NCBI RefSeq assembly: GCF_024713975.1
Contig: NC_091107.1
Coordinates: 18,343,501-18,407,500, forward strand
Length of the DNA stretch: 64,000 nucleotides
Origin: Paralichthys olivaceus
Taxonomy: Eukaryota; Chordata; Actinopteri; Pleuronectiformes; Paralichthyidae
Direction of reading: 5' to 3'
A program made the translations under genes and the position numbers. Positions 45,370 to 58,847 of the stretch are shown in pieces (the stretch's first letter is position 1; each line of letters opens with the position of its first letter). The notes below the pieces were generated by a model. The model saw nothing but the letters and a program-made list of their open reading frames with translations, was not told the origin of the DNA and made no database searches.

Positions 45370-45705
45370 CCAGGCAGGAGAATGTTAGATTTCCAGACAC
45401 TAACAAAAGGCAGCTGGGTGCGAGAATATAATTCATAGAAATAAACAGACTCACAGTCCTCCAGTTGGCAGGAAGTAGAAACTCAAAAATATTCCAAGAA
45501 ACTCAAAGGACCAGAGCAGAAGCACAATGTGAGACTGAGGAACATGTTAAGATCCAGTGCTCACAGTCACTTAGAGACTAAGCACACAGAGTAAACCTGG
45601 AAATGAGACAGGTGCGACACATCCAGGCGAGGCAGACAATCACCAGACAGGGAAACCAGAAAGACACAGGAAGTAAAACAGGAAACTAGAGGGAAACTCA
45701 GACAG
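45370..45705. repeat. Interspersed repeat family H, copy 1
   Basis: CCAGGCAGG start and, further on, ATGAGACAGGTGCGACACAT, AGACACAGGAAGTAAAACAG, GGAAAC-type purine-rich blocks. Same block order at 49036-49290. Probably a retroelement terminal region. Confidence 0.5.
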
Positions 45706-48700
45706 CATAAGACGACACTGCCCTGAGTGATAATATGTACAGTGTTGTTGTATTTACTGATATTTTAAACATGTTTATATATATTATTTATTATTCACTT
45801 GTTTTTTTCTGTTTTGTTTACATGTATACTTCAGTATTGCTAATCTACATGTGCAAGCATATAGATTAAAATAATTTTCTTTTGTAACATGTTTATTTGT
45901 GCATTTTATCCACTGTAATTATTTTACTTACAGCATGTGCCGTCATGCAGGGAATGGTGGGTTGAGAAGGTGGGAGGGAGTAGGGATCATAAAGGGAGTG
46001 GTTGATTGTATCATATGATTCTGTATTTTTATTGTCACACTGCCAATAAAATAAGGCTATTTAATGAAAAACAGAGAGCCTCGGCTAAGGCCCAACAGTC
46101 CCCTTCTGAAACCTCTTTAAAGTTCAATAGAGTTATAACTTTTTTCAAGATAAAGTTCAAGAGAAGAGTTTCTTTGGCTTTCAAAATGTGGCATGGCAGA
46201 AAGTCTGAAAAACCAATGGAATGAATATGAAAAAATCAGCATTGAATAGATGATGTTCGGTTGTTTTCGTATGTTTAAACAATTGGTCACCAGGTTACTT
46301 CAATTTTATTTGGCTGCAAAGCTTGTTTTTGGACTCAAACACTTCCCCCACCCCTCCATCGGCATAGTGGTGAGTAGATAATGAGTACATTTTAATTTTT
46401 GTACTAACTAAAGAGGTCATCATATAAAGGCTGCCAGCACAAGTAAAAATATACAATATCAATATATCAATATATATTGTGAAATAACTGTTAATGCTTT
46501 CAAATAACACTTGATGACAATGTCGTTCTGCAGTTTGAAGGACCACTCATCAGACTAGACTGAATCTAGAGTGAATATATCCTTTCTTCTTGTCCTCAAA
46601 CCCTTAAGCAGCAGCAGTTTTTTATGGACTCATGGGTAGAAAACTGAATGAATCTATCCATCACTGTCAGTATGAATTGTCATACATGAAAATGACCCTG
46701 CTACGTCTCCTTGTCACTTGGGGCGTTATCTCGTGTTTCAAAAAGTACCAACAGGACGTAATTGTCAAAGCCAGATGCATTATGAGCAATGACTGTGTAG
46801 CCACATTATTTTGGCTGTTTACATCATTTCTCCAAAAACTTGCAGCATCTATTGCACACACAAAATTTTTGCCTCATGCTGTCCATGGTAATACCGAGTC
46901 GTAAAATCAAAGTACATACACTTATTCTGGAGGTTGTCCTTTTCAATCAGCTGAATAAAACCCTCCTGTGCCACATTGCCCTCCTTCCTTTGCTCACCTC
47001 AAAATCAATGCTGCTTTTTTCCAGCAGTGTAGATTTCACCACACAGTATTGTAGTATCTGACATGGTGCATCACCGCCCGACATCTTGCAGCTTGTGTTG
47101 TTTTATACTCTTGCCAGGGTGACAAGCTGTGAAACTAATTCTGCATCACTGTTGTGGCGTAGCAGAGATTCATAATTGTCAGAGCGATATTGACAGGCAC
47201 GAGGCCCCAGAAAAAAACCATCTGATTTTCAATCCAATTCTAGTGATGGTTATGCAGGTAGAGCCATATTGTGTGTTGATGTGGTGCGTTCGGAAACACA
47301 GCAGGTGCTTACACCCGGAGATATGGTGAGAGAGTAGGATTTTTACATTGAAGTGTTTCTCGAATTTGGGGATTTGTCCATGTGTTCAAAACCCAGCACT
47401 GTGTCCAACTGTTTGCCATATTCCATTTTTTCATACTCAGATATTCAAGACAGAGAGGGATTGTTGATTGTGCTATAAAATCTCATCATAATGTTCCCCA
47501 GTCCGAGGCATGTACCACCGCTGCGTCTGTTAGGTGCTACAGTGACTAATAATTCCAACTCATCATCCAACATGGACGCTTTGTTCCTCTGTAACAATTT
47601 CTTCTGTGATCAAATACATATTATATTCATTGTCTTCATTTAAACTAGCTTGGAGATGGCTGGCTTGGGAAGGACCTCTCAACACCACATTTAAACTACC
47701 AGGCAGTGCATCTTCTAAAACCCTTCCAATCACTCCAGACTCTGGATTATCTTATTTGTATTTTATCGATGCTGACAGTAGAGGATAAACAAACTTCCCC
47801 TACAGAATTTCCGGCACTGTGTTTGTCACATCCAACATTAATTTTAGAGGCATCACACGCTGCTCCCCCACGAATAGGAGGGTCACCTGCAGAGGCACAC
47901 GCTCCGGCTGAGCTGCAATTGCCAACAACACCACCCTTGCCCTCCGCCGCCTCCATCTGGTTACCACAATTAACAGCAGTTGAGTCACACACACAGATAC
48001 TTGCTCTGACACCCTCTCTAGCTGCAGCAAATCATTTTGCTATTTGCTCCACATCTTTTTCAAGAGCAAGGATTAATTATTGTTTTTTACTCCACTGCTT
48101 CATCATCTTATTATATGTCTATGATAGGCTGCAGAACTTTGTTGCTTGTCTCTAATGCAGATATTTTTCAGTCCTCTAGTTGGTCTAACCTACAGTTTAT
48201 TAAATCACACAGACCATTTAACCACCCTATAAACAGACCACATGCAACACACTCAAAATCAGGCGGTGCAAAGATGATGGTGTATCCTTGCGCCTCAGAC
48301 ACAGGGAGATCATCAACTTTTTTGGGGGAGACTATTATCAAATAAACAGTGAATCAGCGAGCTGTAACGTAGGGAATGTAAGGATGGTTCTTGCCCCATC
48401 ATCCCTATAGACCTTGGCAAAACATTTAATCAACGTCCTCCCTTTGTGCCTCAATTTCGCATGCAGTCTGCTCGTCCTGGGATGGTCTCGCAAAAGATGT
48501 GATGCCACATGATAGGGGGCGGGGGTGGTGGGACATCTATTACAGCCACATACCTCTGCTCAGGCCCAACAGTTCCCTTAGGAAACCAGATTTAATTCCC
48601 ACAATCTGGCCTTTTTTTTCCTGATCTGCACACTCAGTCCCCTAAACATTTGAAATTGTTTCCATCAAGATCCATTACAATGTTGAAAAACACAAATGTC

Positions 48701-49035
48701 TCACAATGTTAAGGAAAGTGAAAAGCAATGCCTGGATCCACAACAAACATTTTACGGATTCTTTACTGATCCACAACACATCATCATCTGTCTAGTAGTT
48801 TTTGCATAAACCTGCTAATTTACAAAAAGATGAAAAGATAACTAGTAATGACTTTGTAGGAAAATTAAAAACATAGCGAAAACATATCAATAAGAATTTA
48901 TTCTGAATGGATGAAATCAACTTTCAAGGGAAAATGTTGAAAACCCCACTCTCACTGTTCCATTTGAATCAGGTGAGGACTCAAATGCAGATGAGAGGAG
49001 GACTTGAACAAACACTTTCATATGACTTACTGTAA

Positions 49036-49360
49036 CGTCCAGGCAGGCCGTAGAGTCAGGACCACCAAAATCTGAGCTCAGGTGAGGAACAGCAGAGGAG
49101 ACGTCGAATGGCCGAACAAACAAAGTGAAGATAAGGAAACAGAGACACTAAATACACATGGCAGGCAGCAGGATGAACACAGGTGAGACACATCAGGACA
49201 GTCACAAGGGAGGGAAACACAAGAGGAAGTGAAGGGACCAATAATGAGACACAGGAGAAACAGGAAGTGAAGGTAAAAAATAAAACAGGAAGTGAGACAA
49301 CATCAGGGATCACAAGAAAGTGACTAAACTGAGACAGTGAAACACAAGGAAGGGGAAGAA
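49036..49360. repeat. Interspersed repeat family H, copy 2
   Basis: CCAGGCAGGCCG, GAACACAGGTGAGACACATC, GAGACACAGGAGAAACAGGA and AACAGGAAGTGAGACAACAT. Its reverse strand gives a hydrophobic 115-codon frame that is an artefact of the repeat. Confidence 0.5.
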
Positions 49361-49999
49361 ATAATGGAACACAGTACAAATACAAAAACACAAAGTAATA
49401 CACAAGTCCACGCCCACAGAGTCTTTCAAAACATCCAATAACAAATCAAGAGATTGCAGGGACAGAACCATCATCACACAAAATCCTGGATCGACACCTA
49501 CATTTATTAACTTCTTCCATGACCCATGTTCACACCTGGTTTCATGGTTTTCTGTCCAATTCTTTAATCCAGCTAACTAAGAGACAAACCCAGATTTAAA
49601 CATAACCTGACTTATCACATCAGATTTCCTGAGAGATCATTACACCCCCCGAGAAGGAGCTGATGCCACCAGGCAAACAATCCTTGGGCACTGCGATGAT
49701 TATATTAAATTGATTTTAAGTTAGTGTGTGTAATACTGCTTGTATCTTATTGAACCATGAATTATTCTATGCATTACATTTGAAAAAAAATATTTTTGAA
49801 TTTTAAAGTTACACATTGTTAATGCATTTAATATCATTCATCATTATCATTAATAAGTTATCGTTGTACATATTTCAAGATGTTTATGTAATAGTGTGTG
49901 TGTGAAGTCATGGAGACGCGACTATGTGTGTGTGCGTGTGTTCTTCACAAAGCTCCAGGTGTTACAGATGTGTGCACGTCTCTCCACACTGAGGGGAGG

Positions 50000-50095
50000 G
50001 AGCTCATGAAAACTGACCGGACAAAGAAAAAAGAGGCCGATAAGGAGACTCTTGTAATCAAATTGAAGAATTAAAGGAAGATTTAGCTCAGTTTT
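50000..50095 (+). pseudogene. Second short coiled-coil-like remnant
   Basis: ELMKTDRTKKKEADKET in one frame continues as CNQIEELKEDLAQF in another, followed by TAA. It resembles the 43.5 kb remnant in character; the two may be pieces of one old gene. Weak. Confidence 0.2.
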
Positions 50096-50743
50096 ACTAA
50101 ATGTATCTCATTCGGAGTTACAGGATATCACAACAGATGTGTGTGGTGTTGATGTCTTCATGTAATGTCTATTCAGAATTCAAACAAGAAATCTAACTGG
50201 AGTATTTGTTGCATGAAACAAAAGTAGAGGTAAATAACACCAGACTCCTGAAGGTCATTGGAAGATGTAGTGGGTCTGCAACCTTTGTATTGACAAACAG
50301 GGAGAGGAATATCATATTTTATTTGAATGTAAGAATGTATTGTTTAAAGAGAGAAGTATCTGCATTTCAGCCACTTATTGTTAAAATAATTATATCATTA
50401 TAATCAGACAAGCTGAAAGTAAATTATAGACAAGCTGAAAGTTAATTGTACACTTTTTTGAAGAACGTCCTTCCTACTCTCAGTAACATTTGTTCAGCCA
50501 TGTCGCGTCCCATTGATTTGTTTTCATATGTTCTGTTCCATACCCAGTGATCATGGTCTTAAGTCATATTCAATAAATAATGAAATGAAATCTGCACATG
50601 CTCCTATAGAGAACCATCATTTTCATTTTCAGGCACTGGAAGATTCTCATCAGCGCCATCTGTAGGTAAATACACAGCATGCACTGGAGCATCCCCTGAA
50701 GTCAGAGAGGAAAAGAATACAAAGAATACTCCATTAGTTTCTG

Positions 50744-50749
50744 TTTATT
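50744..50749 (-). terminator. srrm3: Candidate polyadenylation signal of srrm3
   Basis: TTTATT on + (AATAAA on -). It is the first canonical signal I find downstream of the srrm3 stop, about 1.7 kb away. Earlier non-canonical sites in the TATA-rich stretch at 52040-52080 are possible. Confidence 0.3.
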
Positions 50750-52457
50750 GTCAGGTATAATAACTTGTACATTACAAAGAATGGTGTGTAGAACCAAGGG
50801 GGGGGGATGCTATATTGAATAAACAAACAGGTTTGCAGAGTATTATAGTCGGGTTCAGTCATCCTGGGAATGCAACACTGGGTTGAGTGGCATGACACTG
50901 GACGAATGGTTAGGAAGACTTAGGGTGATCCCTGATTGTTCCACCACTTTGTTTACCGCACTACTGAAGCTGCAGACAGAGGAGGTCTCTGCTATGCTAA
51001 AGTTATATACTGTACATATCCTCCTTTTCAAGCTGGTAACCAGGGGACCTTTAAAAAAAAATGGCGTGGCCCATCATACAAGGGATAAGAGCGCGTGGTG
51101 GAGAAGAAGAGTGGAGTGCCCTCTCCACACAGGGAGATGTTTGGTTCTGCTTCAGGCCGGTCCCTCGCCTCTAACTACAGGAAGAGCCGCGATGACTTGC
51201 ATTAAAATGACGACAGATGAGGGACGCCTGGTGATGGCAGTAACGGCGAGTGAGGACCAGGTTCCACTGGCTAAAATCCGAGCATCATAAAGGAACCTAC
51301 GAGCTTCTCGCCGCTCGTGTAAAGAAACGCGGGAATACATCTGAAGCAAACTCAGCTGCTTTACAGCTCACCGCTAAATAAATAAATAAGTTAAATAATA
51401 AATAAATAACCCAATAAAAATAAATACAGTCGATTCATAAATAGCTGTGGTCAACGCAAATGTGTGCATGGAGAGTTTTTGCAGACAGTTTTCCTGTACA
51501 GTACCGTACAGCAGCCTTAGATACAGGCTACAGTGGACCCACACACACAAACCCACACATACAGGATTAGCAGAACATAATAATTTAAACAGGGAAAAGA
51601 GAAGAACTACATAATACACATTGTTTTTTCTCATCGACCTCTGTATGTGACATGATGTCGAGGTCAGGGGGGGAGCACAGACGCACGACGGCATCTTTGT
51701 CACTTGCTAAGTTTCCCTCTTACGAGCAGCGAGTCTCTCCTGATGCATCATGCTGAACAAACGTCCTCGAACTATATGGAATATACAGTGCATAGTTTAC
51801 AAAGCCAGAACTTATTTCTATACAGACAAACCTATACAGTAGAATTTCCATCATAAAAAAGTCCCTTTTTCTTTTTGCTTCCTAATTCAACTGCTTTTGT
51901 TCTCACGTCTGTTGATCTCTGTGCTTCGCTGAAATGGAAGTCTAGGGAGAAAAGTACATGACGAGGGAAAAAACGTCTGAAATGTACAGTAAGTCAATGA
52001 TGTGTTTTCTTTTTGTCTTCTACTCAGCTCCTATTTTTAGGATATATATATATATTTATATATATATACTGTATATTTATATGTTAAATAGTTCTTCATG
52101 AATTCCTTTTGGTTGTTTTATGGTAGAAGAGAAAGTGCTAACATACAGCCACGTTTGATCTTTGGGCTCCACTAAAGGAAAGTACAACATGTGATAACAC
52201 ATTTCCTTGAATAGCTTGGATACATGTGTGTGAAGGTGTGAGCAGTGACACACAAATATGTGCTCTATCAAAATACACCTCTCCTCTTTGATCCGGGCTC
52301 TGCGTTAGAGAGGGAGAATGGTCGTGGAGTCTGAGTCTGAGCCCTGGACTGAGTGGCCTGCGCGGGCACCGCCGAGGGCTTATTAAAGATACATGATAAC
52401 TGAACCGGAGCACAGTCACTGTCACAGGACTTTTAGTTTCCCCCCTGCACAGAGTGT
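50750..52457 (-). other. srrm3: Likely srrm3 3' UTR
   Basis: Sequence after the srrm3 stop with no other gene; includes a GC-richer block at 51050-51340 and AT repeats at 52040-52080. Assignment rests on position only. Confidence 0.4.
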
Positions 52458-52725
52458 TCAGAAGCCAGGGCTGTCATAGCTGCTGCGGCTGTAGTAGCTG
52501 TGGTGACTGCAGGAGCGGCTCCTGCTGCGGCTCCAGCTCCGGCTCTGGCTGCGGCTCCGGCTCCAGCTCCTGCTCCGGCTGTGGCTCCGGTTGTGGCTCC
52601 TGTTGTGGCTCCTGCTTCGGCTGTAGCTGCTGTAGCTGCGGCTGCGGCTGGACCGTGACGGACTGCTGTCATCGCTGGACGAGGACGGACTGGGCCGGTA
52701 GTACGGGATCGGCCGCTTGCGAGCA
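52458..52725 (-). CDS. srrm3: srrm3 last coding exon: end of eMIC and RS tail
   Basis: Acceptor CCCTAG at 52726. Begins with SARKRPIPYYRPSPSSSSDD, then about 65 residues dominated by Ser and Arg with SRSRS, SHNRSHNRSH and SWSRSRS repeats, ending SYDSPGF. The underlying DNA is an imperfect GCTCCG/GCTCCT-type hexamer repeat, prone to expansion and contraction. Confidence 0.93.
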
Positions 52726-52964
52726 CTAGGGATAGGGGAGAGGGTGGAGGATGGAGTGTTAATACTCACATTCAACAAAGATGATGAGTTTGATGAGTTA
52801 GTATGTTAAAATACAGATGATCCTGAAACACATGATGTATAAAGAATTTTTTTTTTTATAAATCAGTGTGAGGTTATAGAAGTGGTAGACTTTAAGATCA
52901 GTGCAGGATCTGAAAGAGAGCAGCTTTGTGGGTTAAAACACAAACACACACACAAACACACACA

Positions 52965-53038
<74 letters not shown>

Positions 53039-56000
53039 AAAACACACTGCAGGAAAAAAAGCACGTTGTTAGTTTAAGCTTAAGCTCAGATTGCCTTGTT
53101 AATAGCCACTATGGAAGTGCTTCCTGGAAGGTAATTAGCTGTTAGCTCCTGATAGAACCTCTTCTTCTCAGTGGAGGCCAATACCCAGAAAAATCAACAT
53201 TCAACAGTGCGGGGAGAGATAAGCGTTATCAAGGTGTCCCTGCTGCTACAAGGTGTGCTCCACCTTGTCATCTCAGCAGCGTGGTACATAACTCCGCCTT
53301 CACTTTTGTTTCCTCTATCTGCCGTGGAAATCCACAGCCTGTGTGACAGGGGGTATTGACTTTAATACACCTTGATAGCATTTTAATCTCTGTGTCCCTG
53401 TGTTACATCATTAGTGCATAGCCACAGTGGGGTGCAGCATTAGAACCGGTGTGAGTTTCAGAGTGTAGATCTCAGGGAGGTGGTGATGGAGCAGAGAGAG
53501 GACAGAAAAAAGAGGAGGAGAGGAAGGAGGAGGCCAGGTTTACTCAGGGGAGCTCTGATGGTTTGCTCTTCAGCTGTGCTTCAGGAGTCAGAATAGAGGG
53601 GTCCTGCTGCACGGCAACTGTTACCAGGGTAACTAGCCTGCAGCAGCTCGTTCAGCAGCATCCCGTTGTCCTGGCGTCGGAACCTTAAGGACTGGAGTGA
53701 AAGATGACAAGGTACACATGTTTCACCCACGTCTATTTCCACATGTATGTCGAGAAGTACAAGAGATGACATGGAAAACTTTTCACAGCGATGCAGGAGT
53801 TTGCTTCATGTATTTAAATAACTAAATGTTGAGTGCAACAAACCTCGAAAAGCTTTTGTGCGGAAAATATCAAACATGTTTTCACCAGCAGAGGAAGAAA
53901 CAAACACAAATATTGCCTCAGTTTAGTTCAGACTTAGTTTATATGGCTAAGTTATGCCCTGATTTTTTTGTGTCATGTATTGAAGCTTTTTATTGCTTTA
54001 GTAATAACTTAATCATATTTATTTTGTATATTAATATTTAGTTCATAGAGATTTTTTAATGGAAAGTACAAATTGCAGTACAACAGAAAACAAATGGTCA
54101 AAAAACAGCAAGAAGTATATATGATAATGTTAATAGTAATTATTAAATAGTAATAATAATAATAATAGTGATAAAAGACCTATAGTCTTGTTGTATTGTC
54201 TCGCTTTTATCATGTAATAAGGCTTTTTATGATTCCAAATGTAATATATAACTAAAGCTGTTATAGTTATTATTATATTAATTCATATCTATGTAATTGC
54301 AGAATGAATATTGAAGCTAAGTTTTAGCTTAGCATAAAGACTGGAAATAGAGCAAAATATCCACAGGTTTGTCTGAAAGTGACAAAGTCCATCTACAAAC
54401 TCATCAAAGCTTCTTGACGTTTTCATTGGAGAGATAGAGCAGGAACACTTTTGCTCATTTCATTCCTTTTGGCTTGTTGTAATGTAGAGCAATAAAAGAA
54501 CGACATGTACCCCAACATGAGAGCAGTGCTGTAGAATGATGAGAAATGTTTTAACTACAGTGTGTGATGTATTAGAGTACTTCACACTTTAGTACTGATA
54601 ATATAAAGAGCTGAAGACAAACTGTCTCATTGGACCCGCTGTTAAACTGCTGGAGGAGGTGAACTGTGAATAGATGTTTGTCCAAATGGGAATCTTAAAA
54701 ATTAGAAGAAAGCAGGAGGTGTATTTATGATTCTGGACAGTAATACATGGACATGTGGTACCTGGTGATCCTGCGAGCCTCCATGAAGCTGGGGGAATCT
54801 CTTCTTCTTTTGCGAATGGGTGAGTAGCTGCGTGAGCGGCGGCGTGCTCGGCTGCCAGTGTCGGAGTGGTTAGGACTGTCCCTCTCTCTGCTCGAAACAC
54901 AGAACACCATCAGGACCACAGCAACAACACATGACAGCAAAACAAACCTATAAGTCGACAGAAAGGTGAGAGGGAGTGAGCTGCGTTTTACCTGGAGTTG
55001 TTCTGTCTGTTGTGCGGGGACTTGGCCTTGCTGGGGCCTCTGTCTCTGGATGCAGAGTGCGAGGACGAACGCCCACTGCTCCAGGAGCTGCTGCGCTGTC
55101 GCAGGTTGGCTTTGCTCCGAGTCTCCTCTTTCTTCCTGCCTGACGTGTGTGAGTGTCGCCCTGGAGATGCTGACACGCTGCGGTGGTGCGCCTGGCCCCG
55201 ACTGGAGCGGTGGTGACGCTTGGAAGAGTGGCCGCCTTTTGTCCTAAAGTAATTGGAAGGAAATGTCAAATGTTTCTCTTTCAGAGCTATGATGTGATGA
55301 GAGCCTGAAAGTGAAGGTTTCATGAAGACTCACTTTCTTTGGTGACGAGAGTTCCTCCCTCGGTGAGTGTGGTTGTGCTGGGAGTGGGCTGAGTCGCTGC
55401 TGTGAGCAGGGGAGTGGGAGCTCTTGTTCTGGCCTCTCTGCCCTCTCCTCCCCGGTGTCTGGGTAACGGAGCTCCCCACAGCTGAGGTCCTGCCGTCCAC
55501 ACACCCAGCTTCTCCTGCCGCGCACATCGGTCCCGCTTGGCCTCTGCTGGGGGCGCTGTGGAGCTTGTGCTCTCTAAGCAGCGTGGACTGGATGCTTGCA
55601 GAGCTCGCAGTCAGAAGATGGAGTTTCTGTAGAGAAATGATGACCAACAAAAGAAGAAAAGGAAAAGAAAAAAAAAAGAAAAAGGACAAAAAGAGGATTA
55701 GAGTGTTTTCAGGAGGGTGATTGAGTGCTACGGTGCCAAAAGAAGGTAAACATCTAAAAGAAAAAGATCTAGGTTTTCTCCATATGGCTTATAGATAGTC
55801 CTCTATGGTGCAGCGCATGCAATACTTGGCATGCAAAACCATAATGAGTTGAAGAAATCATAATCGCAAAAACAAACAAAAAAACTAGGAAGAGGAGGAA
55901 GAGAGGGAGAAAAATAAAAACAAAACTGTGACCCAAATAAGTTTAAGAGCAGAGGCAGAGAGTACAGAGCTACAGATTGTGTAGAGTAGAAAAAGAGGAC

Positions 56001-58816
56001 TTCTCCAGTTATTGTAGTTATGGTTAAAGAAATTAAACAAAACAGAAAGAGAAGACAACTTGACAGAACATCACAGAAATGGAAGGAACAAAATAAAGAT
56101 CACAATTATTGAATCAATTGAATCAGAAAACAAATCGTCAGCTACTCAATTTTCTCTTTCTGGATTTTTTTTTTCCTGAAGACAATTGCTGAGATGTGAA
56201 CAGCGACCCATTTTCTTTGTTTTACTTTTTTTTAATGGTTACTCTTGATTAACTCCCTTCTGGTTAACATCCACTTACCAATAAAGTGGTATTCCCTCCT
56301 TTAGTAGGTAAGGTATGAAGAAAAGGGAAAAGTGGGGCAACATAAGTGCATCATTAGATTCACAAAATGCAAGAGAAAAAGACACAAAACCCTTCCCTGC
56401 CAGTGACTCATGAGACAATGCATGGAAATCAATGGAAAAGAACTCAAAAGCAAAGAGGAGAACCACAATGTGCAGGGAGTCCCTCACACAGAGAGTGAAT
56501 CCTCCAAGCGCAGTCACCTTCCTGAACATCACAGAGCAAAAGGCTGGCGAGAGTTAAAGGTACTTTCTTTACCTTTTTTCTCTCCGTAGTGTCTACCACA
56601 GGGAAGGTGTTACTTTGTTCTGCCTGAGCCGTTTGCAGGATAACTACCTGAGCTCTTACTCCTGGATACAAGACAGTTATAACAATAGCAAAGGCTTCCA
56701 CTGATGTAGTTCCAGGGAGTTGACACTACATAACAACACAGTGTTCGGTTATCGCTGAGACTCACTTTGGTTCACCCACAGTTTATGGCCATCAACAAAT
56801 TATATTTTAATATTTTTTTAAATTATATTTTTGTCAGAGGGGGGTTGACTAATGTAAGAAGTTTTACTACATTGAACTGACAAGGAGAATGTGATTGGAT
56901 ACTTTGGATGAAAAAATGCTTAATCAACTTAAAACTACTTAAAGTAGTTAACTCAAAACCACTGTACTGTAGGAAAAGATTGGCAATATTCTGTTTTTTA
57001 TTTTACAGTATTGTCAGCTAATTCCTTGAAAGACCAAAATCAACAATGAATAGATCATATCATGTCATAGAGCTTCATTGTTGTTTAAAAAAACACCATT
57101 GAGCCACTTTGTTGCACTGGGTGACATGTTCTTATATGAACACACACTGTATTATTATTTTTGAGGCAACAAAGATTCATATATTGTGCGATGAATACTC
57201 ACTAGAGCCCCAAATGTCTATCATCTCATTATTACTCCTCAACAAATGTGTAGTGAATTCTGCTAAAATTACAGCATCCAGCTGCTTTAAGACACTGGTT
57301 TGTCGTATCTACCGCTGCTAGGAGATCTCAGGAGTGATAACATCGACCTGTTAGTCAACCAATTTTGTTCAGACAAATCTTTTTGACGTCCTTAAACTCC
57401 AACTTTTTTGATTTTGATAAAATGTCTTGACTGTCAGTTTATAAATTGCCATGATATTCAATCCAAATATGTCACTCATGACAATTTTCAACATAGCGCC
57501 ATCATCTGGCCATAATTTTAATTTGTCCAATACTTTGGTTCATAATCAAATGCCAGAGAAAGTAAATAACATTCCCATCAGCCCCTGTTGTACTCTGTCT
57601 AATGCTAATTAGCAAACCATGCTGGAAAACATGGTAAACATTATACTTGCATTGTCATTGTGAGCATGTTAGCATTCTGACATTAGCATTTATTAGGAAC
57701 TCAAGATTTTAAGCTGAGTGCCATAGAAAGAGTAAGACAGCCAGGGGCAGATACAGGGGTGGATCCAGGGGGCATTGGCCCCAACTGAAATCTGATTGGC
57801 CTTTGAATTGCCCCTGTCCTGTCAGTAGTTTCAAATATAATTAGTCACTTACACAGTATACATTGTGCTTGAGCAAAGTACTTAAAATATATTCAATGAT
57901 GTGCAGCTTTGCTCAAAGCTATAGAGCTAAATGCAAACAAGGACTGACTTAAATGTGCACCTTACTCAATCAGGATTTGTTCTTAAATGTTGGAAATATA
58001 ATTGGCCTCTCTGTGTAAACTGTGGCCCCTTTATGGCCCCTGATTTAGAAAATCCTTGATAAGCCACTGAGAGATGCAATAAAATACTGATAGACTAACA
58101 CGTTGTTGGTTCAGGTCGTTGCAAGACATTGGATAATAGTATGAAAAACAGAGTAATGCCAGCCTTATCACTTAAACTGTGTATGGTACAGCAGGAGTTG
58201 GATATTATATATTTAAAACCTTAATTTAAGCCTTCAACAAAAATAGAACTTGGATAAGTTTTGGTCTTTAAGCACTCAGACATGATGCACAGTTATACAC
58301 CGCTCATTCCAAGCAGGTCTGAAATGGCATAAATCTCCAAAAGGACATTTATATGAAACCGTATACAGCTGGCTCCTCCACATACGTAGTAATGTGAGGT
58401 CTCCCCTGCTTTGTGATCTAAGAATGCAACAAAAGCACGGCCTGATGCTCGCAGAGAGAAGAGCCGCCCTCCACTAGTGAGAAGACAACTAAGTGGCACA
58501 ATTAGAAAACACACAACCACTGGTGCTTTTGACAGTTGTTAGAGACAGTCGTGGAAATCAATATGGTGGAAATCATAGGACGGATGTACTAATTCACCAA
58601 CAAACAGAGAGATGCTGGACAAACAGGAATGCATTCTACCAAAAACAGAAAGAAAACAAAAAAATGGACCTGGAAGATAGAGTGGGATATTGGACTTCAG
58701 AATGAAGTTAAGGAGGAAAGAGAAAAACCAGAGCTCTATGTAATCCAATTCTTTTAAGAGTCAAATTATAATTGATGAAGTCAAATCAATTAAGTTAAAG
58801 ACCATTGGTAAACAAC

Positions 58817-58847
<31 letters not shown>

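Larger units (their letters stand above)
42340..50740. other. Intergenic region between hspb1 and srrm3
   Basis: About 8.4 kb, no intact gene recognised. It contains a coiled-coil-like coding remnant and repeat copies (listed), plus unassigned sequence at 46.0-48.9 kb whose frames (up to 149 codons at 47706-48155 +) have no recognisable motif. Confidence 0.6.

Noticed and set aside
47706..48155. 149-codon + strand frame
   Set aside because: Pro/Ala/Leu-rich low-information sequence without motif; kept only as unassigned sequence.
49056..49403. Hydrophobic 115-codon - strand frame resembling a membrane protein
   Set aside because: Reverse translation of a purine-rich interspersed repeat (AGGAAGTGA-type blocks), hence Phe/Leu/Ser-rich.
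52882..53145. Thr/His repeat protein on + strand
   Set aside because: Translation of the second CA microsatellite.
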